Under the pieces are notes generated by a model that was not told the DNA's origin, made no database searches, and worked only from the letters and a program-made list of their open reading frames with translations. Made by a program: the position numbers and the translations under genes. From the NCBI GenBank assembly GCA_030037065.1, contig JASHRW010000156.1, positions 1 through 33,767 on the forward strand: 33,767 nucleotides of DNA. Reading direction: 5' to 3'. How positions within the stretch are numbered: position 1 is the stretch's first letter; every line of letters begins with the position of its first letter. Positions 9,112 to 17,991 of the stretch are shown here, in pieces. This DNA comes from Xanthobacteraceae bacterium (GTDB lineage Bacteria; Pseudomonadota; Alphaproteobacteria; Rhizobiales; Xanthobacteraceae).

Positions 9112-9579
9112 ATGCGTGCGATCTCGATCAAACAATTATCGACATGGTCCGGCGAGCCGGCCGATCACGCGGTGCTCAATTACGACGACCGCCAGCGCCG
9201 CCGTGTCGCCATGACTGGAACCAAGGGCACCGCCTTCCTCCTCGATCTGCCAACCAGTGCTTCGCTCCACGGCGGCGACGCGCTGGTGCTCGAAGACGGG
9301 CGTCTGATCGAGGTCATAGCCGCGTCCGAACCGCTTCTGGAAATCCGCTGCGCCGATGCAAGACACCTCGCGCGTCTCGCTTGGCATTTGGGCAACCGGC
9401 ATTTGCCTGCACAGATACTGGGTAATGCGGTTCGCGTCCGGCGGGACCACGTCATTGCGGAGATGGCGGTCGGGCTTGGCGCCCGCGTGATCGAAATTGA
9501 GGCGCCGTTCGACCCCGAGGGCGGTGCTTATCAATCCTCGCATCTCCACAACCACGAACATGTCCCCGACCACGGCTAG
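9112..9579 (+). CDS. ureE: Urease accessory protein UreE (nickel chaperone)
   Basis: Nickel-carrying metallochaperone that delivers metal to the UreDFG-apoenzyme complex. From 9112 it has 155 residues; a start at 9094 would add six. The 9112 ATG is preferred because UreE proteins open with a short MRA-type beginning and AAGG lies just upstream. Family landmarks are [34 protein letters not shown] and [18 protein letters not shown]. The C-terminal tail [14 protein letters not shown] is only modestly His-rich compared with enterobacterial UreE. Its 3' end may overlap the long form of ureF. Confidence 0.92.
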   Translation: MRAISIKQLSTWSGEPADHAVLNYDDRQRRRVAMTGTKGTAFLLDLPTSASLHGGDALVLEDGRLIEVIAASEPLLEIRCADARHLARLAWHLGNRHLPAQILGNAVRVRRDHVIAEMAVGLGARVIEIEAPFDPEGGAYQSSHLHNHEHVPDHG

Positions 9580-9655
9580 GACACGCGCCCTTCTGTGTCT
9601 CTCACCGCGCAAGCGCGCTCGCCGGCCGGAATCCGACTTGCACAGGAGCGAGGAT

Positions 9656-10351
9656 GTGTCGTTCTCCTCCTGTGACCAGGAAGCGCTATACCGATTGATG
9701 ACTTGGCTGTCTCCGGCCTATCCTGTCGGGGCCTTTTCATATTCGGCCGGCATCGAATGGGCGGTCGAGGCCGGCGACATCAAAAGTGCAGAAACACTGC
9801 GGAATTGGATCGAGGCAATGCTAACCGACGGTGTCGGCATGAGCGACGGCATTTTTTTTAGCCACACGCACCGTGCCATCGCGTGCGACGACGACGCCTC
9901 ACTTGTGGAAGCCGCCGAGCTTGCTGCGGCGTTTGTTCCGACACGCGAGCGCTATGGCGAGACCATCGCACTTGGCCGCGCCTTTCTTGAAGTGACCGGC
10001 GCCGCGTGGCCTTGCGACGCGCTCGATCGGCTGCAGAGGATTTGGCGGGGACCCTTCTCCTACCCGATCGCCGTGGCGGCAGCCTGCGCCGGTCACGGGA
10101 TTCCACTCGCCCCCGCATTGCACGGGTTTCTGACGGCGATCGCGTCCAACTGGGTTTCGGCCGGTGTGCGTCTAATTCCGCTCGGGCACACCGAGGGCCA
10201 ACGCGCGCTCCATGCACTCGAACCCGCGATCGCGAAGTCAACGGAGCGTGCATTGGCTGCACGGCTCGACGACGTGAGTACGGCGACGTTCCGCGCCGAT
10301 CTGGCAAGCATCAGGCACGAAACCCAGTACACCCGCCTATTCCGCAGCTGA
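9656..10351 (+). CDS. ureF: Urease accessory protein UreF
   Basis: Accessory protein that works with UreD and UreG and is proposed to gate GTP use during nickel insertion. The diagnostic start of the domain is YRLMTWLSPAYPVGAFSYSAGIEWAVEAG. I chose GTG 9656, which has AGGAG eight bases upstream and gives 231 residues, the normal family size. The open frame extends to ATG codons at 9560 and 9497 inside ureE, but that extra part is Arg/Pro rich, unlike UreF, and reads like translated ureE antiframe. The body is full length and ends TQYTRLFRS. Confidence 0.9.
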   Translation: MSFSSCDQEALYRLMTWLSPAYPVGAFSYSAGIEWAVEAGDIKSAETLRNWIEAMLTDGVGMSDGIFFSHTHRAIACDDDASLVEAAELAAAFVPTRERYGETIALGRAFLEVTGAAWPCDALDRLQRIWRGPFSYPIAVAAACAGHGIPLAPALHGFLTAIASNWVSAGVRLIPLGHTEGQRALHALEPAIAKSTERALAARLDDVSTATFRADLASIRHETQYTRLFRS

Positions 10352-10384
10352 AGGAATGACAAATGTCGAGCCAAGAGACCGAAC

Positions 10385-11005
10385 ATGCCTAGCCCGAACG
10401 GACCGCTGCGCGTCGGCATCGGCGGACCGGTCGGCTCCGGCAAGACCGCGCTGATGGATGCGCTGTGCAAGACGATGCGCAAGCGCTACGACATCGCTGC
10501 CGTGACCAACGACATCTACACCAAGTGGGACGCCGAGTTTCTGGTACGCGCCGGCGCACTCGATCCCGACCGTATTGTCGGCGTCGAGACCGGCGGCTGC
10601 CCGCATACCGCGATCCGCGAGGACGCCTCCATGAACCTCGCTGCCGTCGCCGACATGCGCGCCAAGTTTCCCGATCTCGATCTGGTGCTGATCGAATCCG
10701 GCGGCGATAATCTCGCTGCGACCTTTTCGCCTGAACTTGCGGACTTGACGATCTACGTAATCGACGTGGCAGCGGGCGACAAAATCCCCTCCAAGGGCGG
10801 ACCCGGCATCACCAGGTCGGATCTGCTTATCATTAACAAGATCGATCTTGCGCCTTATGTCGGCGCGTCGCTGTCGAAGATGGAAATGGACGCGAGGCGC
10901 ATGCGCGGCGGGCGACCATTCGTGATGACCAATCTTCGTCGCGGCGACGGCGTTAAGAGCATCGTTCGTTTCATTGAAACGACGGGCGGCCTCTGCGATC
11001 CTTAG
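10385..11005 (+). CDS. ureG: Urease accessory protein UreG (GTPase)
   Basis: SIMIBI-class GTPase that powers nickel loading of urease; 206 residues. The P-loop GGPVGSGKT is at residues 13-21. The metal-binding CPH motif ([13 protein letters not shown]), the [19 protein letters not shown] segment and the guanine-specificity NKID ([12 protein letters not shown]) are all present. It closes the urease operon, whose order is D-A-B-C-E-F-G with no hupE/ureJ permease gene. A decayed transposase fragment begins about 140 bases after its stop. Confidence 0.97.
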   Translation: MPSPNGPLRVGIGGPVGSGKTALMDALCKTMRKRYDIAAVTNDIYTKWDAEFLVRAGALDPDRIVGVETGGCPHTAIREDASMNLAAVADMRAKFPDLDLVLIESGGDNLAATFSPELADLTIYVIDVAAGDKIPSKGGPGITRSDLLIINKIDLAPYVGASLSKMEMDARRMRGGRPFVMTNLRRGDGVKSIVRFIETTGGLCDP

Positions 11006-11145
11006 ACACGCCATCCTAAATCGCAGGCCAGAGGTTATGCCAACCCACGCAGTGTCCGCCTCACCCTGAGGCATCCGTGCCAGTCGCACTCGCGCCGACC
11101 GTTAGGCCGAAGTTAGAGCCGTGCTCTCATCAATGTTTGTCCGGC

Positions 11146-11290
11146 GTCACCTTCAAGTGGAAGGATTACCGGATCGAGGGCCCGGCCGTTACAAGACCAT
11201 GACCTTACCGCGCATGAGTGCATCCACGCCCTGTCCATGCTGCGGTGGCCGCATGGTCACGACAATGCTCCGCGTCATGCCCGGCAAGTC
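11146..11290 (+). pseudogene. IS91-family transposase remnant (C-terminal scraps)
   Basis: Two out-of-frame pieces match the C-terminal part of IS91-type (Y2) transposases. VTFKWKDYRIEG (from 11146) breaks by a one-base shift within GAGGGCCCGG, continues as GPGRYKTMTL, and then jumps to CPCCGGRMV, the zinc-knuckle-like end motif. The intervening stretch of roughly 60 residues (EFIRRFLLHVLP...) is deleted. It fills most of the spacer between ureG and the convergent ABC operon. A longer copy of the same family lies at 24393-24912 in the opposite orientation. No other gene is visible in 11006-11294. Confidence 0.7.
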
Positions 11291-11294
11291 TTCC

Positions 11295-12308
11295 TCAGGC
11301 TGGCCGCTGTGATTGCGGCGGTCCGCGCGGTCGCCGCCGAAAGGAGAGTCCAAGCGCAGTCAATTGCCGCCGCAGATACGGAGCATCGAGCACGGCGACG
11401 GTGAGCAGAATGAACCCAATGACTAAGTCATGCGCCACTGGCGGCGCGGCCAGCGCGTTGAGGCCCGAACGCAGCACGGTCAGCGTCAAGACGCCGGCGG
11501 CGATGCCGAACGGCGTGCCGGCGCCGCCGCCGAGCGACACACCGCCCAGAATGGCTGCCGCCGCCGAGGGCACCAGCACGTCGGAGAGACCGGTCGGCGC
11601 GGCTGTCGCCAACCCATAACTCAACAACGCGCCACCGAGCGACGCGCAAGCGCCGGAAAAGGTAAACGCACCGAGCACGAGCTTTTTGACGCCGACGCCG
11701 GCGATCATCGTCGCCCTGCGGTCGCTTCCGACCGCGATGAAATCGCGCCCCAGCCGCGTGGCGTTGAACGTAACGGCTGCCAAGATGAAGACGCCCACCG
11801 TCACCAGGCTTCGCAGCGAAAAAATATCGGCCAGCGGCTCGTTGAGTGCCATGCTGAAGTCGAGATTGTTGGCGGAGAGATCAGTGTCGTGGGTAATCAC
11901 GAACGACAATCCGCTGGCGGTGAGCAGTCCGCCAAGCGTGACCGACACCGAGCCGAGATCGAGCGCGGTGATGATAAGTCCTTGCGCGAAGCCGAAGCCG
12001 GCGCCGATGGCGATGGCGCTCAATATGCCGAGCCAGGGATTGGTCTCGCCGGTGAGCAGGGCCACGCATCCGGCCAATCCGTAGACGGTCGCGACTGACA
12101 GGTCGAACTCGCCGATCAGCATGGTCAAGCCAAGCCCCAGCGCGACCAGCGCGAAGCCAGCGAATGACTGCAGCGTGCTGTAGGCAGTTGCGATGGTCAG
12201 AAAGCGCCCCTGTCCGCCGTCGACGGCCGCTAGCAGCACGATGACCGTCGCCAGAATGAGATACGGTCTGACGGCTGGCCGGAGCAGACGATTGGACATG
12301 GCGTTCAT
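11295..12308 (-). CDS. Simple-sugar-type ABC transporter permease (RbsC-like), second copy
   Basis: Membrane subunit of a ribose/simple-sugar-class importer, 337 residues from ATG 12308. That ATG overlaps the preceding permease stop (ATGA), so it is preferred over upstream in-frame ATGs. An ATG at 12299 is also possible. About nine to ten hydrophobic segments are visible, including GFALVALGLGLTMLIGEFDLSVATVYG, and the family's conserved loop AVGSDRRATMIAGVGVKKLVLGAFTFSG. It probably forms a heterodimer with the product of 12305-13282. The substrate is not shown by the sequence. Confidence 0.88.
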   Translation of the reverse strand: MNAMSNRLLRPAVRPYLILATVIVLLAAVDGGQGRFLTIATAYSTLQSFAGFALVALGLGLTMLIGEFDLSVATVYGLAGCVALLTGETNPWLGILSAIAIGAGFGFAQGLIITALDLGSVSVTLGGLLTASGLSFVITHDTDLSANNLDFSMALNEPLADIFSLRSLVTVGVFILAAVTFNATRLGRDFIAVGSDRRATMIAGVGVKKLVLGAFTFSGACASLGGALLSYGLATAAPTGLSDVLVPSAAAAILGGVSLGGGAGTPFGIAAGVLTLTVLRSGLNALAAPPVAHDLVIGFILLTVAVLDAPYLRRQLTALGLSFRRRPRGPPQSQRPA

Positions 12309-13282
12309 CCCCGCCGCCCGGAATAAAGAATGATGACTAAGAGGACGATCAAGCCGGTCACCAGGTAGCGCCATTCCTCCTCGAAGCCGTGCAGCAGCAG
12401 CACATCCTGGATCATGGCGATCGCGCCAACCCCGATCAGGGTACGGATCATCGAGCCGTCGCCGCCGCCGATCGGCGTGCCGCCGACCAGTACGGCAGCA
12501 ATGGCGTCATAATCGTAATGGAGGGCGTATTCCATATTCGCTTGGCTGTAGCGCAGCGAAAGCAGAATCCCGCAAACCGCAGTGAATAGGCCGGCCCAAA
12601 GGTAGGCGCCAGTCAGCGTGCGGACGATCGGCAATCCGGTAGCTTCCGCCGTGTGCAAACCGCTGCCGATCAGGAGGAGGTTGCGGCCGAACACCGTGAA
12701 TGTGAGGATGATCTGGCCGATCACGATGAGCATGATGAACGCCAGAAACTCGATCGGGACGCCGAACAGCGTACCTTGGAGCGCAGCAGCCCCCGCATTG
12801 GGCAGATAGTTGATGGTTTCGTTGTTGGTGATCCAGGACGCGGCGCCGTAGATCAGGATATTGGCGGCAATCGAGACGATGATCGGATTGGCGCGGATCG
12901 AACCGACGATGAACCCTTGGAATCCGGTCACCAATCCGCCCAGCAGCAGCGCGCAGATCAACGCTGGAATGAGGCCGGCGGCATTCAGCGTCGTCGCAAA
13001 AGCGACCCCGGAGATTGCCGCTGTGCCGCCCAGCGCGAACGACATGATGTTGCCGCCGATAGTGATAAAAGTCATGCCGGCAGCCACGCAGCCGATGACC
13101 GAAGCGGTCGCCAAGAGCGACGTCAGGCTCGGCATGGACAGAAAGCTCGGCGTCAGCACGGCAAACAGCAGCAAGGCGCAGAGCACGGCGGCGCGCGCCT
13201 TTGCCCTCGGATTGCGCGTCAGCGCCGCCAGATAGGGCACCGGCGCCGGCCTGTTGGGAATGACCGGCAGCTCGGCGCTCAC
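12305..13282 (-). CDS. Simple-sugar-type ABC transporter permease (RbsC-like), first copy
   Basis: Membrane subunit of the same importer, 325 residues. It carries the family segment FITIGGNIMSFALGGTAAISGVAFATTL, the loop GSGLHTAEATGLPIVRTLTGAYLWAG and the C-terminal VLVGGTPIGGGDGSMIRTLIGVGAIAMIQDVLLLHG. The start overlaps the ATPase stop by four bases (ATGA). Having two different permeases, not one homodimeric RbsC, is seen in several importers of this class, for example those for nucleosides or autoinducer-2. Confidence 0.88.
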   Translation of the reverse strand: MSAELPVIPNRPAPVPYLAALTRNPRAKARAAVLCALLLFAVLTPSFLSMPSLTSLLATASVIGCVAAGMTFITIGGNIMSFALGGTAAISGVAFATTLNAAGLIPALICALLLGGLVTGFQGFIVGSIRANPIIVSIAANILIYGAASWITNNETINYLPNAGAAALQGTLFGVPIEFLAFIMLIVIGQIILTFTVFGRNLLLIGSGLHTAEATGLPIVRTLTGAYLWAGLFTAVCGILLSLRYSQANMEYALHYDYDAIAAVLVGGTPIGGGDGSMIRTLIGVGAIAMIQDVLLLHGFEEEWRYLVTGLIVLLVIILYSGRRG

Positions 13283-14775
13283 GACGCCGCCTCGCTGACA
13301 GCGGTCGGGTGCGTTATGTCGGCCAGGATAGCCGACATGTTGATGCGATCACGCGCGTATTTGGCAACTATTCTGCCGCGATACATGGTCACGACGGTGT
13401 CGGCGATGCCGACCACTTCTTCGAGATCGGACGATGTCATTAACAGCACGTGGCCTGCCGCGCAGAATTGGCGTAACAGCCGATAGATTTCGGCGCGCGC
13501 GCCAACGTCAACGCCGTGGGTCGGCTCATTGATCAGGAGCGCCCCCGCTTGCTCGCCGCCCAGCGCACGCGCAAACAGCACCTTCTGCTGGTTGCCGCCG
13601 CTCAGATAGAAGGCGTTGGAGTCGAGGCGCGTGGCGTCGACCATGACCCGTTTGCAGATATCGGCGCCGAAGCGCCGCAACCGGCGCCATGACAATAGGC
13701 CGACGCGGGTGAAGCGAGGCAGCCGGGCGGCGACCACGTTTTCGAGCACGCTGCGATGAAAGATGCCTTCCTTCGCCCGATCTTCTGACACGAAGGTGAT
13801 GTTGCGCGCGACCCGTTTGGCGATCGATCCCAGCGGCAATGGTCGGCCGTCGAGCGTTACCGTGCCGGTCGCTTCCGGTACCAGGCCGGCCAGCGATCGT
13901 ACTATGGTCGCGGCACCGGCGCCGACCTGACCGGCAATGCAGGTGATCTGCCCGCGCGGTGCCACCAATGAGAAATCATTGACCAGCCCCGGAATTCGCA
14001 AATCGCTAATGACCAACGCCTGCATCGCCGGCGGTTGTCCGGTCGGCTCCGGATACATTTCGTCAAACCCGCGGCCGAGCATGAGCTCGATCAGCTTCTG
14101 CCGGTTGATCTCAGCGATCTGGTGCGTGGCAACGTCCTTGCCGTTGCGCAGCACGGTGACGGAATCGCAGATGTCAAAGAACTCGCCGAGACGGTGCGTG
14201 ACATAGAGGATGCTGCGCCCTTCGGAGCGAAGGCCGCGCAGCGCTGACATCATGCGCTCGATCTCGATATCGGAAAGCGTCGCGCTCGGCTCGTCCAGAA
14301 TCAGAATGCGGGCATCGCGGACCAGAAGGCGAGCGACCTCGACGATCTGGCGTTCGCCGATAGTGAGGTCGCTCACCGGACGGTCGAGATCGTAATCGAC
14401 GGCAAGGAGACGCAACGCCTCCGCGGCACGCCTACGGAATCTGACGCGCCGATGCAGAAACGGCACTGCCCGATTGCCGAGCCAGATATTGTCGAGGATC
14501 GACAGATGCGCCACCAGGCTGAGCTCCTGGGCCACCATCGCGAGCCCAAGCTCCTGCGCCTTTTGCGGGCTGTCGATCGCCTGTGTTCGTCCGTCTATTT
14601 CGATCGTGCCGCTATCGGGGTGAAAGACCCCCATCAAAAGCTTCATCAGCGTGCTTTTGCCCGCGCCGTTCTCGCCGCAGACGCCGCGAATTTCGCCGGC
14701 GGCGAGCGAAAACGACACCCCACGAAGAGCCTCGACAGGGCCGAAGCTCTTCGTCAGTTGATTGGCAACAAGCAT
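13279..14775 (-). CDS. Simple-sugar-type ABC transporter ATPase (RbsA-like, two NBDs)
   Basis: Cytoplasmic ATPase with two nucleotide-binding domains in one chain, 498 residues. Domain 1 has Walker A GENGAGKST (residues 34-42), signature LTIGERQIVEVARLL and Walker B ILILDEPSATLSD. Domain 2 has a degenerate Walker A GQVGAGAAT with no lysine, as usual for RbsA-type proteins, plus LSGGNQQKVLFARAL and LLINEPTHGVDVGARAEIY. It follows the binding-protein gene by 27 bases and overlaps the first permease, so all four genes form one operon. Confidence 0.92.
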   Translation of the reverse strand: MLVANQLTKSFGPVEALRGVSFSLAAGEIRGVCGENGAGKSTLMKLLMGVFHPDSGTIEIDGRTQAIDSPQKAQELGLAMVAQELSLVAHLSILDNIWLGNRAVPFLHRRVRFRRRAAEALRLLAVDYDLDRPVSDLTIGERQIVEVARLLVRDARILILDEPSATLSDIEIERMMSALRGLRSEGRSILYVTHRLGEFFDICDSVTVLRNGKDVATHQIAEINRQKLIELMLGRGFDEMYPEPTGQPPAMQALVISDLRIPGLVNDFSLVAPRGQITCIAGQVGAGAATIVRSLAGLVPEATGTVTLDGRPLPLGSIAKRVARNITFVSEDRAKEGIFHRSVLENVVAARLPRFTRVGLLSWRRLRRFGADICKRVMVDATRLDSNAFYLSGGNQQKVLFARALGGEQAGALLINEPTHGVDVGARAEIYRLLRQFCAAGHVLLMTSSDLEEVVGIADTVVTMYRGRIVAKYARDRINMSAILADITHPTAVSEAAS

Positions 14776-14802
14776 GGTGCAGCACGAACCTGACGCGGAT
14801 GC

Positions 14803-15795
14803 TCAGTAGGTGCAGTCTGCCGCCCAGGTGTCGACATTGCTCTTGTTGATCGCGTGGACGTCGGCGACGAAATGCTTCGGCAGCGTCTTGCCGTTGAAAT
14901 AGTCGGCAATCAATTCCGCCGACAACTTGCCGAGCTTGACCGGCGCCTGGGTACCTGAGGCGTATTCCTTGCCTGATTTGATGAGAGCGACGGTATCCGG
15001 CGTGCAGTTTGTGCCGACGACGATCAGCTGGCCCTTGCCGGTGCCGAGCGGAATGTGCGCGGCTTCCGCGGCGCGAATGATCGCGGCGGTCTGGTTGTCG
15101 GCCCATCCGATCACGGCATCTAGTCCGCCCTGGGGTGCGAACCGCGCGAACAGCTGTCCGGCAATCGTCTCGCTCTTGGCGGTATCCCAGAACGCATCCT
15201 CGGTGGCTACAACCTTCACCTCTGGATGATTTTTCAGCACCGCGTTGATGGCTTCGAGCCGGGTCTTTCCGACGCCTTCGGCCAGCGCGCCGGTAATCAA
15301 AGCAATCTTGGCCTGATCGCGGCCGCCTTCCTTGAGTGCCTGCAGCACAGCCTCGGCGCCGAGGCGACCAAGCTTGACGTTGTCATCGCTCACCTCGGTG
15401 ATGTAGAGATCTTCGACGCCGGCCTTGATGCCGTTGTTCATGATGACGACCGGCACGCCGGCCTTCTTGGCGCGGACCAATGCCGGCACGATGGCGCTTT
15501 GCGACGCTGTCATGACTGCCAATAAGTCGAACTTTCGCGCAATCGCATCATCGAGTTGCTGCGATTGCTGGGCCGGGTCGTACTCATTGTCGAACTGCGT
15601 CGGTACCAGCCCTAGTTCCTTAGCCCGCGAGATGAAGGATTTGTTTTGCGCGGCGACATAGGGGTTCGTCGGGCCGGTGTCGAAATAGGCAACTTTCTTG
15701 CCGGCTGCGGCGTCGGCATTGGCCGCGGTGAGCGAAACGATGATGCCGAGCGCGCCGAGCGCGACGCTGGCGGAAGTCGTACGCAGAGTTTTCAT
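14803..15795 (-). CDS. Simple-sugar-type ABC transporter substrate-binding protein
   Basis: Periplasmic binding protein of the RbsB/Peripla_BP_4 type, 330 residues. ATG 15795 is chosen: GAGGGGAG lies five bases upstream and the product begins with a Sec signal (MKTLRTTSASVALGALGIIV...ANADA). Mature sequence features are KKVAYFDTGPTNPYVAAQNKSF, a hinge-like LAVMTASQSAIVPALVRAKKAGVPVVIMNN and IGWADNQTAAIIRAAEAA. Family members bind sugars, nucleosides, polyols and other small polar compounds. The two upstream amide hydrolases suggest a nitrogenous ligand, but that is inference. Confidence 0.88.
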   Translation of the reverse strand: MKTLRTTSASVALGALGIIVSLTAANADAAAGKKVAYFDTGPTNPYVAAQNKSFISRAKELGLVPTQFDNEYDPAQQSQQLDDAIARKFDLLAVMTASQSAIVPALVRAKKAGVPVVIMNNGIKAGVEDLYITEVSDDNVKLGRLGAEAVLQALKEGGRDQAKIALITGALAEGVGKTRLEAINAVLKNHPEVKVVATEDAFWDTAKSETIAGQLFARFAPQGGLDAVIGWADNQTAAIIRAAEAAHIPLGTGKGQLIVVGTNCTPDTVALIKSGKEYASGTQAPVKLGKLSAELIADYFNGKTLPKHFVADVHAINKSNVDTWAADCTY

Positions 15796-16013
15796 GTGCT
15801 CTCCCCTCGATTCCGGAATGGGGCCAGCACTTCGGAGGTCAGTACGGGCCGTTCGATCAAACCGGCCTTCGAGAGACACCCTATGACGCTGCCTCCTGTT
15901 TGAAAATGGATGCACGGGGCCGAATCGTTGTCAAGGAACGCGGAGCCGTCTGCGGCATTCCAGCCGCCGGCGATGCAGCGGCCTTGTCGGCGGTCGCATC
16001 GCATCGTACACGC

Positions 16014-16880
16014 TTACTTCGGCATATGATGCGTCAGGTAATGGGCGGCGATCTCGTCGCTTGTGGTGAGCCAGACTCCCTCGTGTCCGGCGATATAGGC
16101 GAGCGCCTTTTCCAGATATTTTTGCCGGAACGGCACGCTGACGATGAAGGGATGCAGGCAGAGCGCCATGACCCGGCCCGACTGCGCGCTTTCCTTATAG
16201 AGCTGATCGAACTGATCGACGACAATCTGATAGAATGCCTCGCCCGACAGGCTCTTGCCGACGAATAGGCTCACGTCGTTGATCTCGATCGAGTAGGGCA
16301 CCGAGATCATGCCCGGAACGTTGATGGGAAACGGCTGGTCGTCGGCGCACCAGTCGAGGATATAAGTCAGGCCGAGCTCTTTGAGGATGCGCGGCGTCTC
16401 GAACGTCTCGGTCAGTGCCGGGCCGAGCCAGCCCCTGATGCTATGTCCGGTGCCAGCCGCGATCGTGTCGACCACCTCCTTGAGATACTGGCGCTCTTCG
16501 TCGGCGTTCATGCCGGCTTCGAAGGTTGAATTGTCTCGACCATGGGCCAACCATGCCCATTTGCGCGCTTTGCCGGCGTCGATGATCTGCGGATACTGCC
16601 GGCAGACGGCGGAATTGAGCAACACCGAGGCACGGATTTTGTACCTGTCCAGCGCCTCGATCATCCGCCAGATGCCGACCCGCACGCCGTAATCGCGCCA
16701 GCCGTAATTGAGCGGATCGGGCTGCAGCATCGCCGTGCCGCCGAAAATGCTCGTTGACGGCTTGTCGACCTGATAGTGCTCGATGTTGAGACCAACATAG
16801 AACGCGACGCGCGCGCCGTTCGGCCACGTCAGTCTGGGCCGGCTGACGATGGGCGAATAGTCGTAAAGCCGATTGTCCAT
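16014..16880 (-). CDS. PuuE-like polysaccharide-deacetylase-family hydrolase
   Basis: Metal-independent/dependent amide hydrolase of the NodB-like superfamily, 288 residues from ATG 16880; an ATG at 16931 would overlap the upstream gene. The overall pattern matches the allantoinase PuuE and related cyclic-amide hydrolases: an opening RPRLTWPNGARVAFYVGLNIEHY, YGVRVGIWRMIEALDRYKIRASVLLNS, His113 in LAHGRDN, a WLGPALTETFETPRILKELGLTYI stretch, and His243 in LCLHPFIVSVPFR. It lacks the EICSHG wording of true PuuE (here AWLAHG), so allantoin need not be the substrate. It lies 13 bases after the cysteine hydrolase gene. Peptidoglycan or chitin deacetylation is unlikely: no signal peptide is seen. 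Confidence 0.75.
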   Translation of the reverse strand: MDNRLYDYSPIVSRPRLTWPNGARVAFYVGLNIEHYQVDKPSTSIFGGTAMLQPDPLNYGWRDYGVRVGIWRMIEALDRYKIRASVLLNSAVCRQYPQIIDAGKARKWAWLAHGRDNSTFEAGMNADEERQYLKEVVDTIAAGTGHSIRGWLGPALTETFETPRILKELGLTYILDWCADDQPFPINVPGMISVPYSIEINDVSLFVGKSLSGEAFYQIVVDQFDQLYKESAQSGRVMALCLHPFIVSVPFRQKYLEKALAYIAGHEGVWLTTSDEIAAHYLTHHMPK

Positions 16881-16893
16881 GGGATAATTGCCT

Positions 16894-17565
16894 TTAGATT
16901 GAGGTCGCGGAATTGTGGCCGAGCTTCTCAAGGTAATTCAGCGCTTCATCGGCGCCGACAACGTCGGCGTATTTCGCGTCGAGGTCGAACAGGCTCTGCG
17001 CATGCGCTGCGGCAGAGCGGTCGCCGACGGCTTCGCGCACCACCACCGGCCGGAAGCCATTCTGACAGGCGTCGACCGCGGTGGCGCGGACGCAGCCGCT
17101 GGTCGTGCATCCGGTGATGATCAAGGTGTCAACGCCGGAGGTAAGCAGCTTCGGCACCAGGTCGGTGCCGAAGAAGCACGACGCATATTTCTTGTAGAGG
17201 AGGATGTCGTCTTTGCGGAAGTCGAGGCGCGGATCGAGCTCCCAGCCGCTGCCGTCGGCCTTCAGGCTGGTCACGCCTTTCATCTTGCGCGCCCAGATTC
17301 CGGCATCCCTGACGTCGGACTCGTCGTAGCGCACGCTGGAGAAAATCACCGGCCGGCCGCGCGCATGCGCCGCAGCCAGCAGCGGTGCGATTGCGGCGAG
17401 CTGCGGCTCGAGATCGGCGCCAAGCGGCGCACTCGGATCGGTGAAGGCCTTGAGCATGTCGATGATAATCAGCGCCGGCCGCTCGCCGAAGCCGATGCGC
17501 TGGCCGAATCCGCGCTCGGCAAAGAATTCCGCGTCGCTTTTACTGCTCTGCGCCGACCCGCTCAT
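16894..17565 (-). CDS. Isochorismatase-like cysteine hydrolase, N-carbamoylsarcosine-amidase type
   Basis: Cytoplasmic amidohydrolase, 223 residues. The catalytic triad can be placed: Asp36 (LIIIDMLKAF), a lysine at 125/126 (LLYKKYASCFFGT) and the nucleophile Cys158 (TGCTTSGCVRATAVDA). This TTSGCVRA wording is typical of N-carbamoylsarcosine amidase and maleamate amidohydrolase, less so of true isochorismatase. The likely reaction is hydrolysis of an N-carbamoyl or amide group releasing ammonia (and CO2 if carbamoyl). A good AGGAAGAGG six bases before the ATG supports the start. It heads the minus-strand operon and is followed closely by the PuuE-like gene. Confidence 0.85.
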   Translation of the reverse strand: MSGSAQSSKSDAEFFAERGFGQRIGFGERPALIIIDMLKAFTDPSAPLGADLEPQLAAIAPLLAAAHARGRPVIFSSVRYDESDVRDAGIWARKMKGVTSLKADGSGWELDPRLDFRKDDILLYKKYASCFFGTDLVPKLLTSGVDTLIITGCTTSGCVRATAVDACQNGFRPVVVREAVGDRSAAAHAQSLFDLDAKYADVVGADEALNYLEKLGHNSATSI

Positions 17566-17991
17566 GCCAACCTCTTCCTGCGCGCGTCAATAAGCTTTCG
17601 AAAGCAGGCAGATTGCCGCCCCACGAGGCGACTAGAAACGAACACCAATTTTTCAATCGTGTCCAGAACGCGCAAGTCGAGCAAGCCGCATCAGCGGGCT
17701 ACGCTACCGCGGTTGGTGAGCCGTGTCGCAGGCGCTGCTCCTCCAGATCAGCGGTCTGTCGGACAGCCATCACAGAATACGCAAGCCCGCTACGATGTCG
17801 GTCCGACCACGCAATCTACACAGTGGTTAAACTGACGATAAGCGTCGGCTCTTCGCGCCTTCGCCCCACCCGCGCCCGATTGCCGCAGGTGCATATCCAC
17901 CTGGACGCCGACGTCCAAACCTATCAGAGGTAGGTGCATACTCGCCGGCCACCGCAGAAGTATGTGAATTGTAATCTTTTGGCCGCTCCAC
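17566..17991. other. Intergenic region between divergent units, no gene recognised
   Basis: Apart from the palindrome and the ribosome binding site for the minus-strand operon, I see nothing firm. Short open frames on both strands have no recognisable motif, signal or ribosome binding site. It must hold the promoters of the amidohydrolase operon (minus) and, if expressed, of the gene at 17992 (plus). Confidence 0.5.
17594..17605. promoter_or_regulatory. 12-base perfect palindrome upstream of the amidohydrolase operon
   Basis: GCTTTCGAAAGC is a perfect palindrome 28 bases before the ATG at 17565, just beyond its ribosome binding site. It could be a repressor operator or simply a chance restriction-like palindrome. 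No convincing -35/-10 pair was recognised next to it. Confidence 0.25.

Noticed and set aside
12653-13486. Open frame (277 residues) antisense to the ABC permease
   Set aside because: Asp/Arg/Gln-rich shadow translation; the opposite strand encodes a clear permease.
17613-17933. Short plus-strand frame upstream of the glycosyltransferase-like gene
   Set aside because: Low-complexity composition without motifs; probably intergenic chance.
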